In this document: piece by piece, positions 16,340 to 28,251 of the stretch | Layout: each line of letters opens with the position of its first letter | Numbering within the stretch: the first letter of the stretch is position 1 | DNA from: Hyalangium gracile | Lineage (GTDB): Bacteria > Myxococcota > Myxococcia > Myxococcales > Myxococcaceae | Length of the DNA: 64,000 bases | Direction: 5' to 3' | Assembly (NCBI RefSeq): GCF_020103725.1 | Contig: NZ_JAHXBG010000006.1 | Span: 434,001-498,000 of the forward strand | Position numbers and translations under genes: made by a program | The notes under the pieces: model-generated | Seen by the model: only the letters and a program-made list of their open reading frames with translations | Databases searched by the model: none | Told to the model about the DNA's origin: nothing

Positions 16340-17674
16340 CTACCCGGCGGCGCGGATGGAGTCGCGCAGCACCTCGGCCATGCGGCGCAGCTCGTCCGGG
16401 GTGGAGTGGAACGGCGGGCCCATGGCGAGGATGTCGCCGGTGAAGCGGAAGAGCACGCCGCGCTTGAGCGCCTCCTCGAACACCTTGATGGCGCGCAGGC
16501 CGGGCTTGCCGTCGATGGGCGAGAGCTCCACCGCGGCGGCGAGCTGGCAGTTGCGGATGTCGATGACGTTGGGCTCGCCCTTGAGGCCGTGGATGGCGTC
16601 CTCGAGCACCGGCACCAGCGACTTCACGCGCTCGTTGATGCCCTCGGAGGCCAGCACGTCCAGCGTGGCATGCGCGGCGGCCACGGCCAGCGGGTGGCCC
16701 GAGTAGGTGTAGCCGTGGAAGAACTCCACCATGTGGTCCGGGCCCGTCATCAGCGCGTCGTGGATGTCCTTGCGGACGATGACGCCGCCCATGGGCACGG
16801 TGCCGTTGTTGACGCCCTTGGCGAAGGTGATCATGTCCGGCACCACGCCGTAGTGCTGCGCGGCGAAGTTGGCGCCCATGCGGCCGAAGCCGGTAATCAC
16901 CTCGTCGAAGATGAGCAGGATGCCGTTCTTGGAGCAGATCTCCCGCAGGCGCTGGAGGTAGCCCTTGGGCGGGACGATGACGCCGGCCGAGCCCTGCATC
17001 GGCTCGACGATGACGGCGGCGATGGTGGAGGCGTCGTGCAGGGCGATGAGCCGCTCGAGCTCGTTGGCCAGCTGCAGGCCCCAGGTGGGCTCGCCCTTGG
17101 TGAAGGCCATCTCCTTGAGGTTGTGGGTGTGGGGCAGGTGGTCCACGCCGGTGAGCATGGCCGTGGGGTACATCTTCCGGTTGGCCACCATGCCGCCCAC
17201 GGAGATGCCGCCGAAGCCCACGCCGTGGTAGCCCTTCTCGCGGCCGATGAAGCGGGTGCGGTGGGCCTCGCCCTTCACGCGGTGGTAGGCCAGTGCCATC
17301 TTCAGCGAGGTGTCCACGGCCTCGGAGCCCGAGTTGACGAAGAACACCTGGCCCATGCCGGCCGGCGCCATGCTGACGATGCGCTCGGCCAGCTTGAAGG
17401 TGGGGCCGTAGCCCATCTGGAAGGCGGGGCTGTAGTCCACCGAGTCGAGCTGCTGCTTCACCGCCTCGACGATCTTCGGGTGGCGGTGGCCCAGGCCGGA
17501 GCACCACAGGCCGGAGAGCGCGTCGAAGAGCTTGTCGCCCTCGGTGGTCCAGTAATACGAGCCCTCCGCCTTGGCGAGCATGCGGCGGGCGTGGTGCTGC
17601 TTGAAGTAGCGGTTGTGCGTGAACGGCATCCAGTACGACGCCAGCTCACGATCGTTCGGTTCGAGGCTTCCCAT
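16340..17674 (-). CDS. Class III PLP aminotransferase (omega-amino acid:pyruvate type)
   Basis: 444 aa from ATG 17674, fold-type I class III transaminase. PLP-binding features are present: NSGSEAVDTSLKMA for the phosphate, FDEVITGFGRMG holding the Asp that contacts the pyridine ring, and the Schiff-base lysine K286 in TFAKGVNNG. The N-terminal WMPFTHNRYFK is typical of beta-alanine/omega-amino acid--pyruvate transaminases. It likely moves the amino group of an omega-amino acid or polyamine-derived amine to pyruvate. It is a single gene, convergent with the protease. Substrate is not settled by sequence. Confidence 0.88.
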   Translation of the reverse strand: MGSLEPNDRELASYWMPFTHNRYFKQHHARRMLAKAEGSYYWTTEGDKLFDALSGLWCSGLGHRHPKIVEAVKQQLDSVDYSPAFQMGYGPTFKLAERIVSMAPAGMGQVFFVNSGSEAVDTSLKMALAYHRVKGEAHRTRFIGREKGYHGVGFGGISVGGMVANRKMYPTAMLTGVDHLPHTHNLKEMAFTKGEPTWGLQLANELERLIALHDASTIAAVIVEPMQGSAGVIVPPKGYLQRLREICSKNGILLIFDEVITGFGRMGANFAAQHYGVVPDMITFAKGVNNGTVPMGGVIVRKDIHDALMTGPDHMVEFFHGYTYSGHPLAVAAAHATLDVLASEGINERVKSLVPVLEDAIHGLKGEPNVIDIRNCQLAAAVELSPIDGKPGLRAIKVFEEALKRGVLFRFTGDILAMGPPFHSTPDELRRMAEVLRDSIRAAG

Positions 17675-17806
17675 GAAACTCTCCGGCTAGGGCTACGCAG
17701 ACCTGAATCATGGCTCCGTACCCGAGCGGCGACGCGAGGGCCATGATGCGAGCGCCCTCCATCATCTAGAGGATGACAGTCCGTGTCGAGTCTGGGCGCG
17801 TCGGGC

Positions 17807-18337
17807 TCAGGGCTCCTCGTCCGCGCCTCGGACACCCTTGCCCGGTGGGGCCACCGGGGGCGCCCTCGGGGCCGGAGCGGGAGGCCTGGCGGAGAAGGGG
17901 CTCGGAGGCAGGGTTCGCGCCGGCGCGTTGAGGCGGGTGAAGATGCGCGTGGCGGCCTGCTCGGCCCAGGTGGAGAGCTCGCCGGGCTCGACGATGGCGG
18001 CGCTCCGGTCCAGCAGCACCAGCCGTGCGCGGTCGATGTAGCGCAGCTCCACGGCCAGCCGGCCGCCGGAGAGCCGCCGCACGCTCAGGTGCAGCATGCG
18101 CGCGACCTCCGCGAGCCCCGGCGCGGAGGCGAGGCAGCGCAGCTCCGCGACGCACCCGGCTCCCATCGTCTTGAGGTGGCCGCCCAGCTCCACATGGGTC
18201 AGCTCGAGCCGCTCGGCCAGGGTCGTCCCCGCGGTGTCCGCCACACGGGCGAGCTCGGGGGACGCGGTGGTGACCACCGCGAAGGTGGGGTTGGGCTCCG
18301 CCGAGAGCAGCAGGAGCACGAAGGCCGTCAGCACCAT
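17807..18337 (-). CDS. Small exported protein of unknown function
   Basis: 176 aa from ATG 18337, preceded by GGAGAGGAG; an upstream in-frame Met would put the signal peptide 19 residues inside. The start MVLTAFVLLLLSAEP is a signal sequence. The body (~20-130) holds two Cys (CVAELRC) and a pattern like the TolB-N-like fold used by myxobacterial paralogues that compute a summed effect (AELRCLASAPGLAEVARML, RYIDRARLVLLDRSA). The tail is Pro/Ala-rich. It is the last gene of a three-gene minus-strand operon, 16 bp after the outer-membrane-like protein gene. I do not recognise a specific function. Confidence 0.65.
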   Translation of the reverse strand: MVLTAFVLLLLSAEPNPTFAVVTTASPELARVADTAGTTLAERLELTHVELGGHLKTMGAGCVAELRCLASAPGLAEVARMLHLSVRRLSGGRLAVELRYIDRARLVLLDRSAAIVEPGELSTWAEQAATRIFTRLNAPARTLPPSPFSARPPAPAPRAPPVAPPGKGVRGADEEP

Positions 18338-18353
18338 GGGTGTGGCTCCTCTC

Positions 18354-19463
18354 CTACCAGGCGTAGCTCGAGGCCAGCCCCAGGGTGGGTCCACCGCTGA
18401 TGGAGATGCGGGCCTGGTAGCCCACCTGGGCTCCCAGGGTGAGGGACGGAGAGAGCTCGAAGTCCGCGCGGTAGAGCAGGCGCACGCCGGTGGGGCCGTC
18501 CGGGAAGCTGGTCACCTGGATGGCGGCGCTCATGGGCACGCGGGGCACGGTGTCCCAGGCCAGGCGCACCGTGCCCGAGCTGCCGAGGCCCGAGGTCGTC
18601 TCCCCCTCGAGCTCGACGTGGGAGCCTCGCACCGGGCCGATGCGGAGCCGTCCACCGAGCCCCGCGGCGAAGCCCTCGGCGTTTCCTCCGAGCACCAGCC
18701 GCGTGGTGTAGCCGAAGTGGGGGCTCAGGCTCACCTCCAGCTCGGAGAAGCCGTAGTCGAGGCCCGTGCGTCGCGTGGGAGGTATCTCCAGCGGGGGGAA
18801 CTCCGAGGGGATGGGGAGCTCGGAGGGAGGAATCCGGGCGCGCAGGTGGCCCACGCCGATGCGGATGGAGTCCACCCGGATGCCCGCCACGTCCGTGAGG
18901 AGCCGGTGGAGGTAGTCCGCCTCGAGCCGGTAGTAGCGATCCAGGTAGCGGACGGTGCCCGCGCGGGTGGAGCCATAGTCCACGTACTCGGCGAAGAGGG
19001 CCACGCGCGAGCGGCGGTGGCCATGGGAAGCCAGCAGCGCCTCGCGCTCGAGCTCCTTGTCCGGCACCTGGATGAGCACGGTGTGGGGCGCCTCGGCGCT
19101 GGCGAAGGGGAAGGACTGCTTGCCGTCCGTGTCGCGGACCGTGAGGTAGTACTCCACCGGTGCTCGCTGCTCGGGAGGCAGGGGCAGGGTGGCGGCGTAG
19201 TGGCTCGGCTCGATGAGCGTGAAGGCCGTCTCCTGGAAGGTGGACTGCCCGGCGACGCGGTGGTGGGCGACGAGCTGGCCGAGACGGAAGGCCGGGGTGA
19301 CTTCGGCCTCGAGGACGAGCTCTCCCCGCCCTGAGAACACCTGGGCCAGGGGGACGTGGCGCACCTCGAGCGGCGGAGGCGCAGGCGCTGGGGGCTTGCT
19401 GGCCTGGGGCGCCTGGGTGGCGAGCCAGAGGAGGAGGGCGGTGGCGGTGGACAGTGGCGTCAT
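18354..19463 (-). CDS. Outer-membrane beta-barrel-like protein, shorter tandem paralogue
   Basis: 369 aa with an N-terminal signal (MTPLSTATALLLWLATQA). Residues ~30-125 look like an Ig-like beta domain (VEYYLTVRDTDGKQSFPF). Residues ~150-369 have alternating beta strands, share spaced matches with the C-terminal half of the neighbouring upstream gene (YVDYG/YVDFN, YGFSELE, LAWD, VRLLY, VGYQ) and end in a terminal Trp, typical of outer-membrane barrels. No known family is recognised. It starts 21 bp after the stop of the longer paralogue, so the two are co-transcribed and arose by tandem duplication. Confidence 0.65.
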   Translation of the reverse strand: MTPLSTATALLLWLATQAPQASKPPAPAPPPLEVRHVPLAQVFSGRGELVLEAEVTPAFRLGQLVAHHRVAGQSTFQETAFTLIEPSHYAATLPLPPEQRAPVEYYLTVRDTDGKQSFPFASAEAPHTVLIQVPDKELEREALLASHGHRRSRVALFAEYVDYGSTRAGTVRYLDRYYRLEADYLHRLLTDVAGIRVDSIRIGVGHLRARIPPSELPIPSEFPPLEIPPTRRTGLDYGFSELEVSLSPHFGYTTRLVLGGNAEGFAAGLGGRLRIGPVRGSHVELEGETTSGLGSSGTVRLAWDTVPRVPMSAAIQVTSFPDGPTGVRLLYRADFELSPSLTLGAQVGYQARISISGGPTLGLASSYAW

Positions 19464-19484
19464 GGGAGGGCTCTCCGGTGACCG

Positions 19485-21023
19485 CTACCAGTGGAAGGTG
19501 GTGCCCAGCCCCAGGGTGAGGCCGGAGTGGTTGATGTCGCGCAGCTGGTAGCCCACGCGCCCGGACACATCGAGCCAGGGCGTCACGGAGCGGCCCACGG
19601 TGTAGAGCAGGCGCACGCCGAGGTCCTCGCCGATGGGCTCGTTGGTGACGACCACCTCGGCGCTCATGGGCCAGCCTCGGACGGCATCCCAGGCGAGGGC
19701 GAGGTTGGCGCGCTTGCCGATGTTGCGGATGGTGGCGCCGCGCACGGTGAGGGACGTGCCCGTCTCGCTGCCGATGCGCATGCCCAGCTCCAGGCCGGTG
19801 GTGAGGCCCTCGCGGTTGACGCCCGCGCTGACCCGGGCGAGCCCCGCCAGCGAGGGGAGGAGGCGGAGCTCGAGCTCGCTGAAGCCGTAGGTGAAGCCCA
19901 CGCGCTTCGGGGCGGTGTCCGTGTCCAGCAGCTCCTTCGGGGTGCCCCGTCCCTGGTAGCTGCCAAAGCCGACGCGGACCGAGTGTACGGTGGTGAGGAC
20001 GCGGTAGAGGAAGTCCACCTCGAAGAGGTTGTAGACGTCGTTGCCCTTGAAGCGGTTGAAGTCGACGTACTCGTCGTGGATGCGCACGCGGCTGCGGTTC
20101 TCGCGCTCGATGAGCCGGGCGCTCGGCGGGAGCTTGATGGCGACGCGCTGGGGCTGGGTGGCGCTGCCGGCGACGGGCTGGGTGGCGCCGTCTTCCAGCG
20201 TGGCCTCGACGAAGTACTCGATGGCCGGCTCCGCCACGGAGTCCTGGGGGAGCTGCGCTCGGAAGTGGCCCGTGGGCTCGGCGCGCATGTGGTGCGTCTG
20301 GAAGCCGGGAGCACCTTGCTGGCGCCAGTGCAGCATGGCGCCTCGAGGTGCCGGGCCGGCCAGGTGCGTGAGGGAGATGATGACGGGCTCGCCGACGAGC
20401 GCGGTGTCCGGGCCCGCCACCTTCAGAACGGACTCGGCGGGCGGGGTGGGGGCCTCTTCTCCCGGCTGAGCAGCCGGGGTAGCGCGCAGCAGCGCGATCT
20501 CGGCGCGGATGGGGCCGGCGAGATCCGTCTGGGGCCAGGCGGCGAGGAACCCCTCCCAGACACGGGCACGCTCGGAGGGCGGGAGCTTCAGCGCGGCATC
20601 CCATGAGGAGCGCAGGGCGGCCCGCTCGGCATCGGGAGGGGTGGGGGAGGCGGGAGCACCGGGCCTGGCGGTGGTGGTGGGCGTGGTGGGCGGCACGGCA
20701 GGAGCCACCGCGAGCTCGACCTCGTCACCCACCTCGAGGCGCAGGAGGAACTCCTTGGCGCCGCCGATGCGCGAGAGCGCCTCTCCGGCTTCGAGGACCT
20801 CCGCCTCGCCGAGGAGGAAGCGATCTCTCAGCACCTTGCCGGTGGCCGGGTGGCGGGCCTCGATGACGCGGTAGACGCGGAGCCGGGTGCCGGGTGCGGC
20901 GGCATCCGCGCGCCCGAGGTCGACGAAGGCATCGGCACCTTCGATTCGCAGGACGTACGCCTGTCGGGGGGCGGCCAGAGCGGGCAGGGCCAGCAGGGGC
21001 AGAAGCAGGAGCAGGGCTCTCAT
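19485..21023 (-). CDS. Outer-membrane beta-barrel-like protein, longer tandem paralogue
   Basis: 512 aa from ATG 21023, signal peptide at 1-17. Residues ~18-110 form a small beta domain (YVLRIEGADAFVDLGRADAA, VGDEVELA) resembling those that set up type-specific ligand domains. A Thr/Pro linker follows, then a helical repeat-like piece (~130-190), an Ig-like domain (~200-300) and a C-terminal barrel-like half shared with the downstream paralogue, ending in ...FHW. First gene of the operon 21023-17807. A perfect AT-rich dyad lies about 130 bp upstream and could regulate it. Function unknown; an outer-membrane location is inferred. Confidence 0.65.
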   Translation of the reverse strand: MRALLLLLPLLALPALAAPRQAYVLRIEGADAFVDLGRADAAAPGTRLRVYRVIEARHPATGKVLRDRFLLGEAEVLEAGEALSRIGGAKEFLLRLEVGDEVELAVAPAVPPTTPTTTARPGAPASPTPPDAERAALRSSWDAALKLPPSERARVWEGFLAAWPQTDLAGPIRAEIALLRATPAAQPGEEAPTPPAESVLKVAGPDTALVGEPVIISLTHLAGPAPRGAMLHWRQQGAPGFQTHHMRAEPTGHFRAQLPQDSVAEPAIEYFVEATLEDGATQPVAGSATQPQRVAIKLPPSARLIERENRSRVRIHDEYVDFNRFKGNDVYNLFEVDFLYRVLTTVHSVRVGFGSYQGRGTPKELLDTDTAPKRVGFTYGFSELELRLLPSLAGLARVSAGVNREGLTTGLELGMRIGSETGTSLTVRGATIRNIGKRANLALAWDAVRGWPMSAEVVVTNEPIGEDLGVRLLYTVGRSVTPWLDVSGRVGYQLRDINHSGLTLGLGTTFHW

Positions 21024-21152
21024 CTTCTCCTCAGGGTGACGTCACGGGGGCAGACGTCTTGCGCGGAGCCCGGCCCGTCTTCGCGCAATGAGTGCGGATT
21101 TTCTAGCACAGGCGGATCGACGGCACCGGGGGCTTTCCGGCGACGGAGCGCG

Positions 21153-21177
21153 AACTGGTATGACAAGCATACCAGTT
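21153..21177. promoter_or_regulatory. Perfect 10-bp dyad, operator-like
   Basis: AACTGGTATG-ACAAG-CATACCAGTT is a perfect palindrome, notably AT-rich within GC-rich DNA. It lies about 130 bp upstream of the outer-membrane operon start and 46 bp past the GT39-like gene's stop. The shape recalls GntR-family operators (TGGT...ACCA). It could alternatively be a terminator hairpin, but no U-run follows on either strand. Confidence 0.5.
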
Positions 21178-21222
21178 AGCCGAAGCCGCGACCGGCGGGG
21201 GCACGAATCCTGCGGCAAAACC

Positions 21223-24586
<3,364 letters not shown>

Positions 24587-24809
24587 GCGGGCGTCACTAG
24601 CACACGCCCCGGCCAATGTGCGCGGCCCTCGGAGGCAAGGGTCCGCCCGGCGAGCATCCAGGCATTCCACAACCCGTCCTGGAAGATTGACCCCTTGGCC
24701 CGGAAGGGGCACGCTCGGCGCCGGTTGTGGGTGCAGGTCGGGGCCAGGTGTCCGAGCCGGGGCGCCGCCGCGCGAGGAAGTCTCCAGGAGAGCGACGTTG
24801 GAAGGTTCC

Positions 24810-26990
24810 GTGAACGACCCGGCGAGCGCCGGACTGACGCCATTGAACGTGATGCGCTACGTGCGCGCGTTCTGGCGCCGCAAGTGGGTCGTCCTGGCCG
24901 TCGCCGTGCTCGTCACCGGCCTGGCTTCCGTGCAGACGCTGCGCCAGCCCAAGGTCTACGCCGCCAGCACCTCCCTCATCATCGACGTGGCCGCCCCTCG
25001 CGTGCTCGACAACGACGTGAAGGAGTTGATGGGGGACGAGCGCGGCAACTACTGGTTCAACAAGGAGTACTACGCCACCCAGAACCAGGTCATCACCTCG
25101 CGCGCGGTGGCCACCCGGGTGGTGGAGAAGCTGGGCCTCCAGCATGACGCGGCCTTCCTGGGGCTGACGCACGTCAAGGACGAGAAGCTCCGCCAGCAGC
25201 TCATGCAGGGCGCGGACGCGGCCGGCCTGCTCCAGTCTCGCATCGGCGTGTCGCCGGTGAAGGACTCGCGCGTGGTGAACGTGGCCGTGGAGGACCTGGA
25301 TCCCCAGCGCGCGGCGCTGCTCGCCAACGAGGTGGCCCAGGCCTACATGGCGGAGAACCTGGCGCTGCGCCTGCGCACCACCGAGAGCGCCACCCAGTGG
25401 CTCGAGGAGCGCAAGGCCGAGCTCGAGAAGGCCTCGCAGGTGAGCGAGCTGGCCCTGTACGACTTCAAGAAGAACACGGACATGCTCGCCGTCTCGGCGG
25501 AGAACAAGAAGAGCAGCGTGTCCGAGCGCATCAGCAGCTACGAGAACACCCTCACCCAGGTGAGGACGAAGATCGCCGCCCTGCAGGGGCGCGTGGACGC
25601 CATCCGCCAGCTCCAGAAGAGCTCCCAGGGGGACGAGACGTGGGCGGAGGCGGTGCCCGGCGCCAGCGAGACGGCCATCCAGGACTTGAAGCGCCGCTTC
25701 ATCGAGCAGCGCGCGGTGTGCGTGGAGCTGGGCGAGCGCTACCTGCCCGAGCACCCGAAGATGATCGAGTGCACCAGCAAGCTGGCGGTGGTGCGCGAGG
25801 ACTTCGTGCGCAGCCTCACCAACGTGGTGCGCAAGGCGGAGACGGAGCTGGCGGCGGCGATGGGGGAGGAGAAGAACCTGGTGCGCCTGCTGGCGGCGGC
25901 GCGGGACGAGTCCTTCCAGCTGGGCAAGCGGCAGATCGAGTTCGACAACCTGACGCGCGAGGCGGAGAACAACCGGCGCCTGTACGAGTCGGTGCTGCGG
26001 CGGCTCAAGGACATCGAGCTGTCGGGCCTGCTGCGCACCACGAACGTGCGCGTGCTGGATTCGGCGCGGCCCAGCTTCGCGCCCGTGAAGCCCAACGTGC
26101 GCCGCACGGTGATGATGGCCATCGTGTTCGGCCTGTTCCTGGGCTGCTGCGTGGTGGTGGCGCTGGAGTTCCTGGAGAACACCGTCGCCTCGCAGGCGGA
26201 CGTGGAGGAGCGGCTGGGGCTGGCCTTCCTGGGCTTCGTGCCGCGCGTGGAGCAGAAGGGCGAGAACCCTCGCGAGCGGGACCTGTTCGTCCACCGGCAG
26301 CCGAAGTCCTCGGTGGCCGAGTGCTGCCGGGCCATCCGGACCAACCTGCTGTTCATGTCTCCGGACAAGCCCTTCAAGACGCTGGTGGTGACGAGCAGCG
26401 GGCCGCAGGAGGGCAAGTCCACCACCTGCATCTTCCTGGGCGTGGCCATGGCCCAGAGCGGCAACCGCGTGCTGCTGCTCGACACGGACATGCGCCGGCC
26501 GCGGCTGCACAAGGCCTTCGGCGTGCCCAACGAGGTGGGCATCAGCTCGCTGGTGGTGGGCGAGGGCTCGCTGGACAGCGCGGTGAAGAGCACCGAGGTG
26601 CCCAACCTCTTCGTGCTGCCGTGCGGCCCCATTCCGCCCAACCCGGCGGAGTTGCTGCACACCCAGGCCTTCGCCGACCTGCTCAAGGCGGCCGGTGAGA
26701 AGTTCGATCGCATCATCCTCGACAGCCCGCCGCTCAACGCGGTGTCGGACTCGGCGGTGCTGGCCACGCAGACCGATGGCGTGGTGCTGGTGCTGCGCGC
26801 GGGGAAGACCAACCGCGAGTCGGCCCGGCGCGCGCTGCGCTCGCTGGCGGACGTGCAGGCGCAGATGTATGGCGCCATCCTCAATGACCTGGACGTGATG
26901 GACGCGCGCTATCGGGACACGTACCTCAACTACCGCGGCTACTACGGGCACTACGCCGAGGAGACCAAGGACGGGGTGGCGTCGTCGTGA
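24810..26990 (+). CDS. wzc: Wzc-type polysaccharide co-polymerase with BY-kinase domain
   Basis: 726 aa from GTG 24810 with GGAAGG upstream. It has an N-terminal Wzz domain with membrane segment 1 (~19-40), a long periplasmic coiled-coil part, segment 2 (~430-455, VMMAIVFGLFLGCCVVVAL), and a C-terminal bacterial tyrosine kinase. Kinase motifs are complete: Walker A SSGPQEGKST (K536), Walker A' LLLDTDMRRP (D558, D560) and Walker B IILDSPP (D638). The tail has six tyrosines in ~17 residues (RYRDTYLNYRGYYGHY), the autophosphorylation cluster. It controls chain length and export with Wzy. First gene of the large polysaccharide locus, and the next glycosyltransferase gene overlaps it by 4 bp. No Wza/OPX gene is in the window. 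Confidence 0.92.
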   Translation: MNDPASAGLTPLNVMRYVRAFWRRKWVVLAVAVLVTGLASVQTLRQPKVYAASTSLIIDVAAPRVLDNDVKELMGDERGNYWFNKEYYATQNQVITSRAVATRVVEKLGLQHDAAFLGLTHVKDEKLRQQLMQGADAAGLLQSRIGVSPVKDSRVVNVAVEDLDPQRAALLANEVAQAYMAENLALRLRTTESATQWLEERKAELEKASQVSELALYDFKKNTDMLAVSAENKKSSVSERISSYENTLTQVRTKIAALQGRVDAIRQLQKSSQGDETWAEAVPGASETAIQDLKRRFIEQRAVCVELGERYLPEHPKMIECTSKLAVVREDFVRSLTNVVRKAETELAAAMGEEKNLVRLLAAARDESFQLGKRQIEFDNLTREAENNRRLYESVLRRLKDIELSGLLRTTNVRVLDSARPSFAPVKPNVRRTVMMAIVFGLFLGCCVVVALEFLENTVASQADVEERLGLAFLGFVPRVEQKGENPRERDLFVHRQPKSSVAECCRAIRTNLLFMSPDKPFKTLVVTSSGPQEGKSTTCIFLGVAMAQSGNRVLLLDTDMRRPRLHKAFGVPNEVGISSLVVGEGSLDSAVKSTEVPNLFVLPCGPIPPNPAELLHTQAFADLLKAAGEKFDRIILDSPPLNAVSDSAVLATQTDGVVLVLRAGKTNRESARRALRSLADVQAQMYGAILNDLDVMDARYRDTYLNYRGYYGHYAEETKDGVASS

Positions 26991-28222
26991 GCCGGGCTGG
27001 CGCGGGGCTGCGTGTGCTGCACCTGGGGAAGTTCTACCCGCCGGCCTCGGGCGGCATGGAGGCCCACGTCCAGACGCTCGCTCGCGCACAGGCGGCCCTG
27101 GGTGCTCGCGTGGAGGTGCTGTGCATCAACCACGCCTCCGCCTCGGGACAGGGCTTCAGCCACGAGTTCGAGGGCCGCAGCCCCACCCATGAGGAGTGGG
27201 ACGGCTCGGTGCGCGTCATCCGCGTGGGCCGGTGGGCCTCCGTGCTGCGCATGGATGTGATGCCGGAGCTGCCTCGCGAGCTGGTGAGCGCGCTGGCTCG
27301 CGGCGTGGACGTGGTGCACCTGCACACGCCCAATCCCACGCTCGTGCTGGCGCTGGATGCGGCGCCGTGGCTGCCGCCGGTCGTCGTCACCCACCACAGC
27401 GACATCGTCCGCCAGCGGATCGCCGGCACGCTGTTCCGCCCCTTCGAGTGGGTGCTCTACGCCCGGGCGCGCCGGCTGATCGCCACCAGCTCGGCGTATG
27501 TGTCGGGCTCGCCCCTGCTGAGGCACTTCCGGGACAAGGTGCGGGAGTTGCCGCTGGGCATCGACCTGGCGCCGTATCTGGAGCCCTCGCCCGCGGCGCT
27601 GGAGGCCGAGGCTCGCTGGCGCGCGGCGCAGGGCTCGCCGCTGTGGCTGATGGTGGGGCGGCTCGTCTACTACAAGGGGCTCTTTACCGCGCTCGAGGCG
27701 CTGACGCGGGTGCCGGGCCAGCTGCTGGTGGTGGGCGTGGGGCCGCTCGAGCAGGAGGGCAAGGCTCGCGCTCGGGCGCTCGGCGTGGAGGGACGGGTGA
27801 CGTGGGCGGGCTACCTGCCGCCCGATGAGCTCGTCGGGGCGTATCGCGCCTCCACGGCGCTGTGGTTCCCCAGCAACGCGCGCAGCGAGGCCTACGGGCT
27901 CTCGCAGATCGAGGCCATGGCCAGCGCGCTGCCCGTCATCAACACCGCGATTCCCCACTCGGGCGTGCCGTGGGTGAGCCTCCACGGACAGACGGGGCTC
28001 ACGGTGCCCATGGGCGATGCCGAGGCCCTGGCTCGGGCCGCGCGGCGGCTGCTGGAGGAGCCGGGACTCGCCCAGAAGCTCGGGCAGGGCGCTCGCGCCC
28101 GGGCCGTGGAGCAGTTCCGTCATGACGTGATGGCCGAGCGCAGCCTCGCGCTGTATGCCGAGGCGCTCCAGGCCTCCCAGGAGGACCGCTCTCCCAGCGC
28201 TCCCGTGGAAGGAAGATCATGA
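26987..28222 (+). CDS. GT4 glycosyltransferase
   Basis: 411 aa from a GTG overlapping the wzc stop (GTGA). It has the GT-B fold of family GT4. The N-terminal acceptor half has KFYPPASGGMEAHV and VVHLHTPNP. The C-terminal donor half has LMVGRLVYYKG and the EX7E-like SEAYGLSQIEAMASALPVI, whose glutamates bind the sugar nucleotide. Soluble, probably acting on the cytoplasmic face. Acceptor and sugar are not predictable. Ends 29 bp before the next GT4 gene. Confidence 0.88.
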   Translation: MSRAGAGLRVLHLGKFYPPASGGMEAHVQTLARAQAALGARVEVLCINHASASGQGFSHEFEGRSPTHEEWDGSVRVIRVGRWASVLRMDVMPELPRELVSALARGVDVVHLHTPNPTLVLALDAAPWLPPVVVTHHSDIVRQRIAGTLFRPFEWVLYARARRLIATSSAYVSGSPLLRHFRDKVRELPLGIDLAPYLEPSPAALEAEARWRAAQGSPLWLMVGRLVYYKGLFTALEALTRVPGQLLVVGVGPLEQEGKARARALGVEGRVTWAGYLPPDELVGAYRASTALWFPSNARSEAYGLSQIEAMASALPVINTAIPHSGVPWVSLHGQTGLTVPMGDAEALARAARRLLEEPGLAQKLGQGARARAVEQFRHDVMAERSLALYAEALQASQEDRSPSAPVEGRS

Positions 28223-28251
28223 ACGCCCCCTCCCTGGCGGTGTGACGCCCG

